Source: Mytilinidion resinicola (Eukaryota; Ascomycota; Dothideomycetes; Mytilinidiales; Mytilinidiaceae). Taken from it: DNA of 64,000 nt. Numbering within the stretch: the stretch's first letter is position 1; every line of letters starts with the position of its first letter. Positions 23,351 through 35,921 of the stretch are shown piece by piece. The translations under genes and the position numbers were made by a program. The notes beneath the pieces were generated by a model. It had not been told where the DNA came from and made no database searches. It saw nothing but the letters and a program-made list of their open reading frames with translations. Location: positions 2,092,377-2,156,376 of the forward strand of contig NW_022985438.1 of the NCBI RefSeq assembly GCF_010093595.1, read 5' to 3'.

Positions 23351-25686
23351 ATTGTGCTGTTAGCATGACCAGGGAGAAGCTGACGCACTGACGGAAAACG
23401 GGAGAAGCCACCCTCTAATTCCTTTGAGTAACTCCATGTGGTGAACCTGGATAAGGAAGTGCGGAGTACGAGAAGTGCAGTATACTCCCGCGTGCGCCAA
23501 ACAAAGAGCCTAGTTCGTAGAACAACAGAGAATAGAGAATAGTTTAGTACGAATGAAAGGATCAAGCTGCTTAGATGAACTTCCCGCTTGCCACAGAGTT
23601 GGGGGCACGAGAATTTGCAACGCTCCATTCAACGAGAAATCGAGCAAAACCAAGAACTGTTGCTTTACGTCGACGGTACAAGGTAGTGTATTGACAGTCC
23701 AAGTGGCGGATACCGACACATTGGATCAAAGCTTCGGTTAGGATTCCTTTCTGTCCAACTTTCTTTGTCTTGGCGGTGAATCGGGCAGACGCACCCTTCT
23801 AGAACATCACTGGGAGGGAACAGTCTGGGAAGGAGTGAACTTAAATATCAAAGAATTTAAGTGCTGTGGACATCGTAGCCGATCTCTTTGGTAGAATGCC
23901 GACAAAAGAAAAGGGGGTAACTAAGTCAATAGTGCTAAACGTGACAAACTTCAGCTTGTGCGATTTCACAGATACGAGGCACTTGCGTAGGTCTACCTAG
24001 CCCTGCTTCGTGGAATGAGGCAGACGAATGAGAAAAGGCGACGAGGCTCTTCCGCGTTCGAAGAAGCAAACGGTAAAGACAAAGCCCCGACCTACGATTT
24101 TCAACGTCTCAGCTGTCGAGATCTCACCGGCCACCATCTATTGGCGAACCTCCTACTCTCTGCAGGACATGTAGGTACATAAAATGGCTGGAACGCAAAC
24201 GCATCAGGATCGATGCTATGACGTGGGGAGCTCACTGAAGTAGCTGCCCGCACAGCGGTAGATGCCTAGTAGTCATTCGGAACGGCGAGCTCCACCACGA
24301 TTCATGATTGCTAAGAATGCTTATAGTCGATGAAGTAGCCTCGCTGAGTGATGACGAATCAAGGCGGATGAGAGCGGGAGATTCCAGATGAGAATTGCTG
24401 AATGCAGAAATGGGTCCTAAATATGGCGCCGGAGCTTCAGAAGTAGAACGACTGAGGAGTGAGTCGGCGACGCGGCTGACCGAGTTTCCAAATCATCTTG
24501 CCAGAAGAGGCAGAGCTTTGCGAACGGCGGGCTTGTGCATCCACGGTGGCGGCAGGGCCTTTTAGTGGCGTCGTGCTGCCCGTTCTCCCCGTTTCTAGCG
24601 GACGATGATGGCGTTGAGTCATCTCGCGATGGCTTAGCTTAGTGTTGAGTGCTCCAAGGCATGAGGTCTGATGAAGCTGAGGTCCGCGCTCACGCAGGCT
24701 AGTCCGTTTCATTACCGTAAGCAACGGGGTGTGATGCTTGGAAGAAGTTTCACAACGCCACTTCTGTTGCGCGCTCGAGTCCCCAAAGCAACACCCCTCT
24801 CTAAAACGGGCAGATTTAATGCACTCGGGCGCTTTCTCCACCGCTTCGATACCGCAGCATGTCGGGCGGGTCCAGGTGGGCAGCACAACCTCACAACCGC
24901 GAGATGCGAGTCCCGATTCCACGCGCCTCGCAGCCACACGCGGCTGCTTACCGACGACATGTCCTCCCTCCTAGCTGTACGCCGTCTGATCGCACGACAG
25001 TGACTACGTCTAGCTCGGCACCGTCATGATGCGCCGTGCCATGTTTCTGGGCGCCTCTACGCCATCCAACCCCGCAACATGCACTGAGAGGGTTCGCGTC
25101 GCCTCTAGCACTCTAGTAGCCGTCGAAGCCGTACGATGTACCCCGAATGCCTTCGTCTTAGCCTATTCGAAGATTCTGGCCGTGTAAGCTAGCCAGCTGC
25201 CCTTGTCTGCCCTTGCATTGGGCGCACAGCCGTGGTGTGGAGCTCTCCGTTCACAAGGTTTCTTTGTTGAGTCCCCCTCCGACGCCGCCTGCGCAGTAAC
25301 GCAGTTAGTCGACGCCTTTCAGTCATCAACGTCACCAACAGCTCTTGCCATGCAGCTCACGGCGGCCCGCCGCACCCGATGCCTGCTAGATGCTGCTATC
25401 CGCGTCCGTCCAGATGGTCCAAGTGTGGGCTGGTGGTGGAGACTGGCCCTTTGCAAGCATCAGTTCAAAGGTACGACCGGATTACCGCCTGTGCCCGCAT
25501 CCTGTTGGGCTAATTTGCTTAGATATAGCTCTCTGATGTTCTCTTGACGTAGTACTGGGCCAAGACTTACTTTCTGCTTCCGAACACTGCCCGAGTTATA
25601 GGACTTTCCAGTGCGGACTGCCTTCTTATAAGTAGGGAGGAGCAGCCGAGAGATCCGCCCCAAAAAGCACGCAATTGTTTGCAACC
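23351..25686. other. 2.3-kb intergenic region, nothing recognised
   Basis: This lies upstream of both the unknown coiled-coil gene (-) and EGT1 (+), so it should hold both promoters. Several open frames (for example around 24437-25003 and 25203-25547) lack similarity, sensible splice sites or a conserved composition. Confidence 0.4.
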
Positions 25687-28600
25687 ATGGCCATTGATAC
25701 AGCTTTACCAGGGGGTGTCGTGTCTGGTGTTGACGTATCCTCCCGCAACAAGCTTAGATCTCCCGCCCACCCAGACCACTCCCAAGAAATCGAGATCCTC
25801 GACATTCGACGCGATACCGAGAAGCTTGACATTCTCGAGGACATCAAGCAAGGTCTTCGCCCCAAATCTGGCGCTCAAAAGACTTTGCCAACCCTTTTGC
25901 TGTACGATGAGGCCGGCCTGCGCCTCTTCGAGAAGATCACGTACCTCGACGAATACTACCTGACGAATTCCGAAATTGAGGTGTTGGAGACATATGCGAG
26001 TCAGATTGCCGATTGCATTCAGCCTGGATCCATCCTCGTGGAGCTCGGCAGCGGGTAGGAGGAGCCTGCTCCGCAACCAATGAAGAAATTGCGGCGTTGT
26101 TAGCCATCTGTACTAATGCATGTGCAGCAACCTTCGGAAGGTGAACATCCTGTTGCAAGCAATTGAGCGCCTCGAGAAGGCTATCGAGTACTACGCGCTA
26201 GATCTTGATCTTGACGAGTTGAAGAGAACCTTCTCTGCAATTCCAGCGACTGGCTACAAGCATGTCAAGTGCTTCGGCCTCCACGGGACCTACGATGACG
26301 GATTGGAGTGGCTGAAATCTCCGCACGCCAGAGGCAAGGCTAAGACGATACTGTGGCTCGGGTCCAGCATTGGAAACTTCAGACGAGACGAGGCGAAGTC
26401 CTTCCTGAAAGGGTATCAGGATGCTCTAGAAGAGGGTGACCTCATGCTGATTGGCATAGATGCCTGCAAAGATCCAAGCAGGGTGTATCATGCGTACAAT
26501 GATAAGCAAGAAGTGACTCATCGCTTTATCTTGAATGGCCTCGTGCACGCCAACCGGATCCTCGGACAAAGCAACATCTTCAACCTCGAAGACTGGAAAG
26601 TTATCGGAGAATTCAACAATGTTGACGACTGCCACCAAGCTTTTCTATCGCCAGTACGAGACGTCAGAGTCAATGGGATCTCGATTCGCAAAGGGGAGAA
26701 AATTCGCATCGAGGAAAGTCACAAGTACTCCGCGGATGAGACGTCCAACTTGTTTCACGTCACAGGGCTCGCTCAAGAAGGCAGTTGGTCCACCAAAAGA
26801 GGAGATTATGGTACGCATTCTATCACCTGATTTCATATGCATGCACTGGCCAGGTTCCCTTCATGTTTTGTTTTGAGACGTTGCCACCCCGTGATCTTTC
26901 CTGGCTCGTCGTCGTCGACCAACTCGCAGCACAGCAGATTCCTAAGCTCACACGGTCCATCCCTGCTCTTTCGCGCTTACTTTGCTCCCCCACTCTCCGC
27001 CACTTGCGGCATAGCGACTTCTTCTGGAGGGCGGGCTAACTTAAAGTCACAGCGCTCCACCTTGTTTCCAAACCGCGAATAATGTTTCCGACAAACCCTA
27101 AGAAATACGCGGCTGGGCCAGTTCCCAGCCAAACAGAATGGGACGAGCTCTGGAAAACCTGGGATGCCATTAGCCGGGGCATGATCCCGAAAGAGCATCT
27201 CCTCTCCAAGCCGATCGATCTCCGACATCCCTGCCTCTTCTATCTCGGGCATATCCCGACTTTCCAGGACGTTCATCTTTCCCGCCCAACGGATAGCCCT
27301 CCCACCGAGCCGAAATACTTCCGTAACATCTTCGAGCGTGGCATCGACCCTGACGTCAACGATCCGACCCAAGTTCATCCGCATAGCGAAGTTCCAGACA
27401 CATGGCCGCCACTGGAGGACGTGCTCAAGTTTCAAGAATCTGTTCGTGCTCGCGTCCGCAGTATCACTGAATCCGAAGCAGCTCGTCACGACGGCCGGGT
27501 CGCTCGCAGCCTTTGGCTTACATTTGAGCATGAAGCCATGCACGTCGAGACTCTACTGTACATGCTACTACAAAGCGAGAACACCACGCCTCCTCCAAAC
27601 ACCCGGAAGCCAGATTTTGTGGCATTGGCAAGCCAGGCTCTGGCAGAGAAGGTCCCAAACAAATGGTTCACAATTCCGGAAGCTGATATCTCCCTTGGAC
27701 TCGACGACCCTGAAGGAGAGTCTCGCGTGGATCGCTACTTTGGCTGGGACAACGAGAAACCGAGTCGCTCTGTTCATGTCCATTCGTTCTCTGCCCAGGC
27801 TAGGCCCATCACGAACCGCGAATATTTCGAGTATTTGCAGAACACGGGCAGAACAACTATTCCAGCTTCATGGAGCGATACTCCATATGAGGGTCAGCAA
27901 ACCCCGACTTCGAATGGTGTTAACACCGGCACTAATGGCGCCAACGGCTACACGAATGGTGTCAACGGGAGCACCAATGCCGTCAAAGATAAATATGTGC
28001 GCACGGTATACGGAGCAATCGAGCTAGAGTATGCTTTGGACTGGCCTGTCATGGCTTCGTATGACGAGCTTGCTGGATGCGCTAAATGGATGGGAGGGCG
28101 CATTCCGACGGCAGAGGAAACCCGCAGTATCTATGCATACGTCGAGCGTACGAGGGCTAAAGAAGTTCAAAATGCTCACGGAGAGATGATCCCAGCAGTC
28201 AATGGGTATGTTTTCCAGCGTAACTACAAAAAAATATCTGACCTGAAGTAGTCAAATGTCCAACGACGGTGTTGAGGAATCGCCACCATCACGTGGTTTG
28301 TCCAACGGCTCCTCCATCACAGCCGTCGCTAGCCCCGCCTCACCGCATGATCTCTTCATCGATCTCGAAGGGAAGAATGTTGGCTTCAAGCATTGGCACC
28401 CAACTCCCGTGATCCAGAATGGCAACACTCTTGCCGGCCAATGTGATTTCGGCGGAGTGTGGGAATGGACTAGCTCTGTGTTGGAGAGACATGAAGACTT
28501 CGAGCCAATGAGCTCGTACGAAGGTTACACCGGTACGTCTAGACCTCTTGTGCCCACTTAGCAGTCCTCTGACTCAACGCAGCCGACTTCTTCAACGGCA

Positions 28601-28779
28601 GTTACAACGTTGTCCTTGGAGGATCTTGGGCAACTCATCCTGTAAGTCGAGAGAAGCTCACGATGATGCTTTCTAACTCCTCTCAATAGCGAATTGCGGG
28701 ACGCAAGACATTCGTGAACTGGTACCAGCGTAACTATCCCTATCCTTGGGCTGGTGCTCGCCTCGTGCGCGACATCTAG
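25687..28779 (+). CDS. EGT1: Egt1, ergothioneine biosynthesis (EgtD-EgtB fusion)
   Basis: Six exons, 25687-26054, 26128-26810, 27053-28205, 28252-28532, 28583-28641 and 28690-28779, join in phase and give 877 residues, the size of fungal Egt1. The N-terminal half is the histidine trimethyltransferase: TLLLYDEAGLRLFEKIT, DEYYLTNSEIEVL, the AdoMet motif LVELGSGNLRKV and LGSSIGNF. The C-terminal half is the iron-dependent sulfoxide synthase: YLGHIPTFQD, then FEHEAMHVET, which together supply the three iron-binding histidines, then the FGE-sulfatase fold with MGGRIPTAEE, CDFGGVWEWTSS and FNGSYNVVLGGSW, ending NWYQRNYPYPWAGARLVRDI. It makes trimethylhistidine and joins it to cysteine in ergothioneine synthesis. 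An unusual Asn/Gly/Thr-rich stretch (TNGVNGSTN-like) lies near residues 635-660. The ATG at 25687 is the first in frame. Confidence 0.96.
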
Positions 28780-30151
28780 TCTAGATGTCACTACTACGTG
28801 CACTTCAGCTACGAGTGTCGATGGACATGCACGGAAAGGTAAAGCATATGGTATTATGCTTTCAAGTTCTGCCCGTTCTGTAGTTCTCTCACGCGATCTG
28901 GTACTGTTGATGTGGAGTCTCTCGTTTGGCAAGGGTGGAAAGGTAAAGGGGTATCGAAGATGAGACGTGTACTGTCGTTGAATTCCCGTGATGTCCTCAA
29001 ATCAGGTACAATGAAAATTCAAGCCCTAAGACTAGTGCTGTTAAGATCAATTGTGTGAGTGCCGTTGGCCCCTTCCTGCGTAGCCGATTACTCAGTAGCT
29101 TCCGTGTATGTTTCCTCTCACGGCCTAGACAGCTACACCATCCCCAATAGTCCGCTCCACGAACCATATCTCTTCGTTCATTTATAATACTTTTTCTTTT
29201 TCTGCATACCGAGCTCTCACAGTGCTGCGGAGCCCTAACCGCACTTTCGTTGCGGAAGCAGACTCGCTACCATGCCATTCTTGTTAACATAAAGCCCCAG
29301 TAAAAATCTATTTGGAACACTCAAGAAACTACACATTAACCGTGGGAATGATTTCGGCAGCCGTAGATACTTTGCTCCGATAATGTCCCGGCGCAATCTC
29401 TAACTTAAATTGCTCACCAGAACTCGCGTCTCTGCTCCGCCTCCAACGCTCTCTAAACCTCCACACCACAACCCGCTTTCTAGACGTTTCTGTAGGCACC
29501 CGTCTGCAACCTCGAGCGGATATTTGCCGAGGCGGGCAAGGCTTCCACTTGCAAACGCCTACGACCGTCGCCGTCGCCGTCGCTGTCGCCGTCATTAATC
29601 CACCGTCATTAATCCACCGTCAACTAACCCACTACCCAGTTAGGATCTCTGTAATGCCGTCGAACGGTATCTTGTTCAAGTGGGAGGAAGGCCCGGCCCT
29701 CGGTACGTACATAAACACGTCTCTTCGCGTTCTTGTTCGTCTCTTGTTTGTCCCTCCAGCAAACAACTCGCGTCTTCTCGTCGCGCCACCACCACGAAAC
29801 CGCGCGTCTTGCAGGTAGTGGTCGACGCGAAACTTCTCGCCATTCCTGAACAAGCGGCCCTATTTCATTATTCCACTAACAAGATGTACTAGAGCACCAT
29901 TGTGGAGTCTGTTCGCGACCGTTATCACGTCCCCGAGCAAAAACAGTGTGTTTCGGCCACCATGCCGAGCCATGTGCACGTTTCCATCAGTGCATGTTCA
30001 TGCCCGGTATGTTTCTAGATGACTGTGCCTTTGACATCTTCCTTGTCTCATTACTGTACTTCCCTCATACACATTCACTAGGCTGACACTGTGATAAGGC
30101 CGATCCCACCAATGTGCTGCATGCGTAAGCCAGAACACGGCGCATCTACAG
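28780..30151. other. Intergenic with possible broken 5' exons of the next gene
   Basis: The left half is the EGT1 3' flank. A GTCGCC microsatellite lies at about 29565-29593, followed by two copies of CATTAATCCACCGT. From 29653 an ATG frame reads MPSNGILFKWEEGPAL, with a GTACGT donor at 29702. A possible continuation after an AG near 29818 reads VVDAKLLAIPEQAALFHYSTNKMY, meets an in-frame TAG at 29890-29892, then stays open as STIVESVRDRYHVPEQ. These look like upstream exons of the PHD gene interrupted by a stop. Confidence 0.4.
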
Positions 30152-32754
30152 CGCCATCGTGAGATTGCTCAAGTTCTTCGCTACATCTACGAGGCCTCTG
30201 GACTGTATATCTCGCTGATACCGCCTCCACTAGCGTCAGCCCCTGCCGCCCTCCCAAGAGGCCATGACCGCGTCTTGAAGCAGAATCTACCGCTCGCCAC
30301 CGGAGTCACCAAAGTGAAGAAGCGAGATAAGAAGAATGCGAAAAAAGCTGCCAAAGCTGACGAGAGACCGAAGGTACTCACCGGCGAAGAGATTGACTAC
30401 GTTGGCAATGTCCTGCATCCAAAGCAAGACGGCAAGGACTACGACGAAGGACCATCAAACGACGAAGAGATTGAGGAGATCGAGAGAAATCTTCGGTATA
30501 ATGCCAATTGTTACATTACTGGAATGCCGAGGTCGCTCGTCAAGGATTTGGTCCAGTATGCAGACGAAAATGTAGACTTTGAGTCAGAGATGACGAGAAT
30601 CTACTACGTCTTCCGTATCGCAGAGCTCATCAAGCTGAACAGTCGGAATCGAGGATTGACAGGGAAAGATATGAGGACGTTTCAGAACCTTGTCAAGGAA
30701 TTCAAGACCTTTGTCATCGAGGATCTGGTTCAGGTAAAGAAGGAAGGTCTTGAATGCAGAATGAGACGAGGGGGGTTCTTGAGATATGTCAACCGTCAGA
30801 GCTTCGAGGCTTTGCAAAAGCGACATGAGGTATGTCCATTACTGTGCCTCCATTTCCACACGTCGACACTAAAAGAATGCAGGTGATCAGCTGGACGACT
30901 GGGGAGAAGATTCGGAGCGACGACGACGAGGAAGACCACGTCGAGGATGCGGAAGAACTCTTAGCGGTTGACCGAGTCGAGGAACAAGTCGAGGCTGAAG
31001 ATATCGAAGCGGCATACGATGAAGCTCACCCTCCACCTCCCGGTTTCGAATGGTCTCACGAAGATTATATGCGATATTCTGCCCACGATCATGAGATTTC
31101 GCGAGCTGGGACGGATTTAGGTGTAGATGACAGTCATTGTTACTCCGAGACGGCTTGCTCTGATCATGGAGACGGAAAAGATGACCGGATGAGAGACCAC
31201 TCATCGTCATGTTTCGATTTCCCGGGTTCTCCAGAGACACTGCCAGTATCCCATGACTGCTCTCCGAAGTTAGACGAGATCGATTCAGAGGTTCTTGACT
31301 TGTCTTCGAGTCCTGAGGCCACGATAGATGAAGGAAAAGAGAGGGAGCTCAGTCTGCCTACAATTCCTAAGTCACTTCTACTTCTGGCGGTAAGCAACTT
31401 GCCAGATATTGCTGCATCGGCTGAGCTCGTAGATGCTCTCGCCCCGAACGACGATACTGTCGTTCCGGCTCCTCAAGCAGACCAAACAGCAGAGACTGTA
31501 CGTGACACGACGAAGGCTTCAACTAGCCAAGTATCTTCCTCGACGAAAGCTATTTCACCTGAAGCGGCTCGACCCAAGGCCCCAGTGAAGGTCTCTCAAG
31601 CCAAAGTAGCCGTATCCAAGGCCAACCCGGCGAAGCCTGCTACCTCACTCAAAGTTAATGTTCGTCCTAACTTTACTTCTCCAACTTATCACCTGGACTG
31701 GCTGAAGTACGCCAAGTATTTTGCTCCCGATTCTCTCTCCGAGCCCTCTGTTTCTCCAGAAGCAACAACCTCTGGATGCAGCTGTACCCAATCCCCAACC
31801 TGCCCCTGCCACGGGACCGCCGTCGGGCTTACTGATCCCCTCATGGATCTGGTGTACGTAATAATACCCGGATCGTGTTCATTTTTCACCTTCAGTACTG
31901 GTCCATTCAATCGTCTCCGAGCTGGCGCTTTTCTGAAGCGCCTTGAGGAGCACCCCCCAACCGCCCGCTGCGCGATGATGGTCGAAGTCGATATCGCCCA
32001 CTGGCTCCAATATGGGCAATACGAGAACGCAGCCATGCCATACAAGCTCCAACTCGAGAAAGATAGCTACAGCGCCGATGGACCGCGTATGCGCCAGTGG
32101 ACCGAGTTCAATCGTCTCTCCGACCGTGCTGCTAAGTTGGGAGACAACCGACAAGTACGCTACGAGGATCTACCCAAATCCAAGGGCCGGATAGAGGGTG
32201 AGATCTGCTACTGCGGCGTCTCCGAGAACGAGGACTTGGGCAATGTATTGGAATGCGCGTTCAAGTACTGCCGCTTCGGACGCTACCATGTGCAGTGTCT
32301 GCAGAAGTACGGACAGGTCAACCAAGACGAGCTATTCTATTGTCAGGAGTGCAAGTATATCATGAGCAGAATTGTGGACTGCGTGATCGATGTCAACCAC
32401 ACCGTCATCAATGAGTTGTCCATTGTCGTCAAGGAGACCTTGCGTCTTGATTCGAGCAACCTTGTCAAGTCGACGTCTGTGGCGGTGCAGAACGAGTTCC
32501 GGGAGGGCGATGAGCAGAATACAGTTCCTCCGGCGAGCAGGGTCGCGCCTCCCAATGAAGCTACTTTCCGGGCAATGAGCAGGATGGTCCCTTCGAGTGC
32601 TTCGAAGGACGGTTCTACGAGTATCTTCATCCAGAGCAGTGCGAAGCCGACGGGTGTTTCGGTACAGGTTAGCAAGCAAGATGCCGGCACTATGGCCGTA
32701 GATGTCGTGGTAGAATGTGCCCAGGACAAGCAGACAACCGAGAACTCTGGATAG
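30152..32754 (+). CDS. PHD-finger protein, 5' end unresolved
   Basis: The coding exons seen are about 30152-30829 and 30883-32754, joined in phase 0 (GTATGT donor, AATGCAG acceptor), about 850 residues without the N-terminus. A further 42-base in-frame intron is possible at 31854-31895. The first part (RHREIAQVLRYIYEASGLYISLIPPP, then a Lys-rich segment and YITGMPRSLVKDLVQYADENVDFESEMTRIYYVFRIAELIK) is helical and looks conserved but is unknown to me. An acidic, Ser-rich middle follows. Near 32207-32350 a PHD finger has a complete Cys4-His-Cys3 set: CYC, LEC, KYC, YHVQC, YCQEC. Such fingers often read histone tails, so a chromatin role is inferred. No in-frame ATG occurs near 30152, and upstream exons contain a stop, so the start is unknown. 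Confidence 0.7.
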
Positions 32755-33050
32755 ATTAGCTGTTTGGGAGTATCATTTGGGTACGGGTTGGGTGTGCTGA
32801 AAGTTCAGGAACACCTCCAGCGTGATATTGGCAGTAGTGTTCTGGATACATAGCAATGAAAGCATGTCCTCAAACTCATGATAGTAAGGTAATTGTTCAA
32901 TGGCGCCTGTCCCCCAGTCCCTGATCTGCACGAAGCTTCATCATATGATTGATGCAATCGAAAGTCTATTCAGCTCATCTACCTAATGCCAAATGCTGTT
33001 GGGGCTACTATACTTTATAAATGAGAAACCCCAGTTTGGGTACGATTTCT

Positions 33051-34959
33051 CTATCCTCCCAGTCCCTGATATCCTCTTAACTCCTTTCCACCGTCCCTAC
33101 CTTCTCCCTCTCCTCCAACGTCACCCCTCCCGCCCCCTCCCGCCCCCTCATCCCTCCCCACCTGCACCGTTGTCGCCCGCTCCAATCTCCCCACCCTCTC
33201 TGAGCTCCGCAGTGGGCTCATACTCCTCGTCTTCCTCACGCCCAACTCAAGCCCCAGCCTCAAATTCATCTCCTCCTCAAACCCGAGCACGCTCCTATCT
33301 CCAAGTCTCTTTTCCTCTTTGCCCGGATCCTGCAAGAACGTAACCGGAATCTTAACAGGCAACCCCTCAAACCCCTCCTCCTGCCCCTCCAGCCTTGGCC
33401 GCCACGCCTTGCTCCTCCTCCCCACCGACGGCGGCAGCAGAATCGGCGTCGGGTTGAGCGTCGGGTGTAACGGATCGACGTCCGGCGCGCTAGACCGCCT
33501 GCTCTCCCTCGCACTCAAGTAGGGGCAGTCGTCGCTGCCGGTCCCGCTGCCGCTAACGCTGCCACTCTGGCCGCTGCGCGAGCTGCGGTTCGAGCGCGCG
33601 ACACCGGGGACGGGGGCGGAGCTGAGGCGCTGGGGGCGCGAGAGGGTGACGACGGAGCGGGAGTAGCGGTTTGAGTAGCTGAAGTTGGGCGGGTGGGAGG
33701 TTGGGAGGGGGAGGTGGGAGAAAGAGCGGGAGGCGGCTGGCATGGGTGGATGGATGGCGCGCCAGGCGGAGTCGGCGATGGTTGGGGGTAGGGGGAGGAG
33801 GATGGAGCCTGGGTCTGTGAGGTGGGGCGCGGAGGAGTTTCGAGCGAGGTGGAAGCTGACAACGGACGAGGGGCAAGATATGGTGAGGTGTTGGTAGCTG
33901 GTGGAAGGGTGGTGTATTGGTCGCGGGACTCTTATTAGAGATGTGGCTCGAGAAGGCGTGAGGGAGCTTGATCGCTTTTGGAGGGAAAGAGGTGGTAAAG
34001 GAGGGGGTTGGCCTTGGGATATGGAGATGCCGAGGCCGATGGAGCCGATAGAGCGTACTGGGGACTGCGACTCGGTAGACAGTGGAGAGGCAGCTTCAAG
34101 ATCTAATGTGTCCACATCGGCGTTTGAGAGGTGTGAGAGCGATGTAGTATGAACAGACAAGTGTGAGTGGGAGGACTTGGAGGAAAAGGATACGCTTCGT
34201 GATGGGCGATTCGAAGGCTTAGGGGTGGCCGGATAGACGGTGGGTTTGGCGTACATATGCCTGAACAAAGTTGCCTCGAATGGTCGCCGCGCGATAGCGA
34301 GTATGCCAAAGAGTACGCATGAAGCAATTCTTTCTTGAGTGTTAGAGCGTGACACTTTTTCATGAGGAGCGGTTGAGCTTACAACGCGAAAAGTGACATC
34401 GCAATGGCTATGCGACCCACGAGGCAAGTAGGTCCAGCCGCCCATCCAGGAAGAGATGAGCTCTTAGCAAGACATACTGGTTGCCTGGCAGCAATGATCA
34501 TATTCCAACCAGAGGTACACAGCCAAAGTACGGCGAGCGTCACAGCTAATCTTATTGCGAGGTAGGTCTTGCTTAGTGCAGACCTTCGTAGTCTTGCTTC
34601 AGACCATGATGTCTGTCTTCGGGCGACAACTGAATGAAGCATTATGTAGGCTATTGATACAAGAGACTGTAAACTCTGTTAGCTGCGATCACGATGTTTC
34701 ATTGAAGACTTACTGATGTAATGATCAAGATTTCCGAAGGGAGATTGGTGACGTCGCCGGGATCGGCGGCGATCAAATAGGAAGTAGATATGAGAGCAGA
34801 GACCGATGCCCAAAGTAAAACATTAAGGCACACGGTGATTGCAATTAAAGTCTTTTTGCGCCGCGGAATTTGTCGCTTTGCTGGAGTGAACGTGATTGTT
34901 ATAGCTTCTGATTTAGGTAGTTGACTCGCTCCACCACTGCTGCCCTCGGAACGGGCCAT
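33051..34959 (-). CDS. Four-helix membrane protein with long Ser/Pro-rich tail
   Basis: Three exons, 34959-34714, 34666-34383 and 34329-33051, join in phases 0 and 2 and give 602 residues. Four hydrophobic segments fall in the first 200 residues: TLIAITVCLNVLLWASVSALI, one around SEILIITSSLVSIAYIML, TYLAIRLAVTLAVLWL and IAIAMSLFALIASCVLFGIL. The first and last introns interrupt helices 2 and 4, and splicing restores continuous hydrophobic runs, which supports the model. The remaining 400 residues are Ser, Pro and Arg-rich, with many possible phosphorylation sites (for example RSVSFSSKSSHSHLS) and no known domain. The helix layout resembles MARVEL-like fungal membrane proteins, but I see no diagnostic motif. 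A plasma-membrane or vesicle protein with a cytosolic regulatory tail is the best guess. Confidence 0.75.
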
Positions 34960-35921
34960 CGAACGAATGTGTGTGTATCTCAGTCAAGTAAAGAAGTCAA
35001 ATTGTTTGCAGGATGTGAACAAGAGTGACAGATGATGACAGATTAGGCTGGCAGATGTGGAAGGAGACAAAGAGAGGCTCATCGCGAAGCTGCAAGTAGA
35101 CTTCCACCTGCCTTCTGGATTGTTGAACGCGACTGGAATTCGCAAGGAGCGGCTGGCAACGAAGATTCCGACAGAGGGCTGGTAGGAAGGTCAATCGAGC
35201 CTGAACGAATTCTCAGACCAACCGCGTCTCAGGCATGGTGTCAACGCTGGCTGGCCCTGCAAATATAAGAAGGCATTGAATGCATTCCAGCAACGCGGTT
35301 GGTAATTTCAGTGGGGAAGATGTAAGGAACGTTACGCAAAAGGGCGAAGCGAGGCATGTCGTTTGCAGAATCATGGTGTTCTAAGACATCGCGAAAAATC
35401 TGCATACGAAACAGAATTGCCAAACGAATGCGAATGGTTGGCTGTCAACTATAGCACTTCTCTTATATTTATAGCCTGTTGTGACTTTTACGAGACGATC
35501 GTGCGATGATTAATTTAGCAACGCAATTACTGACCTGCCACGTGCCGATGGGGTTTCTTGAAAAGTGTACCTGCGTCTCATCCCTAGCATCCGAGTGAAT
35601 CGGCTTTGAAGTACGCGTTCTCTGTTGTACAGAGTGGTATCGCCAGGGCGATGTCTTGCATTCCGAACGAGGCTAAAGTCGCTGGATTCGAATGATTGGA
35701 GCCGACCACTCAGAGACCTGTGCAGGGAGACCATGTCCAATCTTCCTGGAGCGATTTTCAAAGCCTTCAAAGGATGTGGCATGGCTCCGGACCAATAGAT
35801 CGAAGCAAATCTAGGTTTGCGAGAATACTTGGGTCTATTCTTCTCGACATCCCCGCATCGTGAGCTTCCCAAGAGACGCGTTTTGGGTTGGTATGTTGGG
35901 GACTTGAACTCTGTGGCAAGT
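34960..35921. other. Intergenic, nothing recognised
   Basis: This is the 5' flank of the four-helix gene and the 3' flank of TLG1. The open frame antisense to the window at 35510-35944 overlaps the last TLG1 exon in another frame and has no family pattern. Confidence 0.4.

Noticed and set aside
25203..25547. 114-codon open frame before EGT1
   Set aside because: No family similarity and composition unlike the neighbouring coding exons.
29565..29593. GTCGCC microsatellite considered as a coding Val/Ala repeat
   Set aside because: It lies outside any supported exon.
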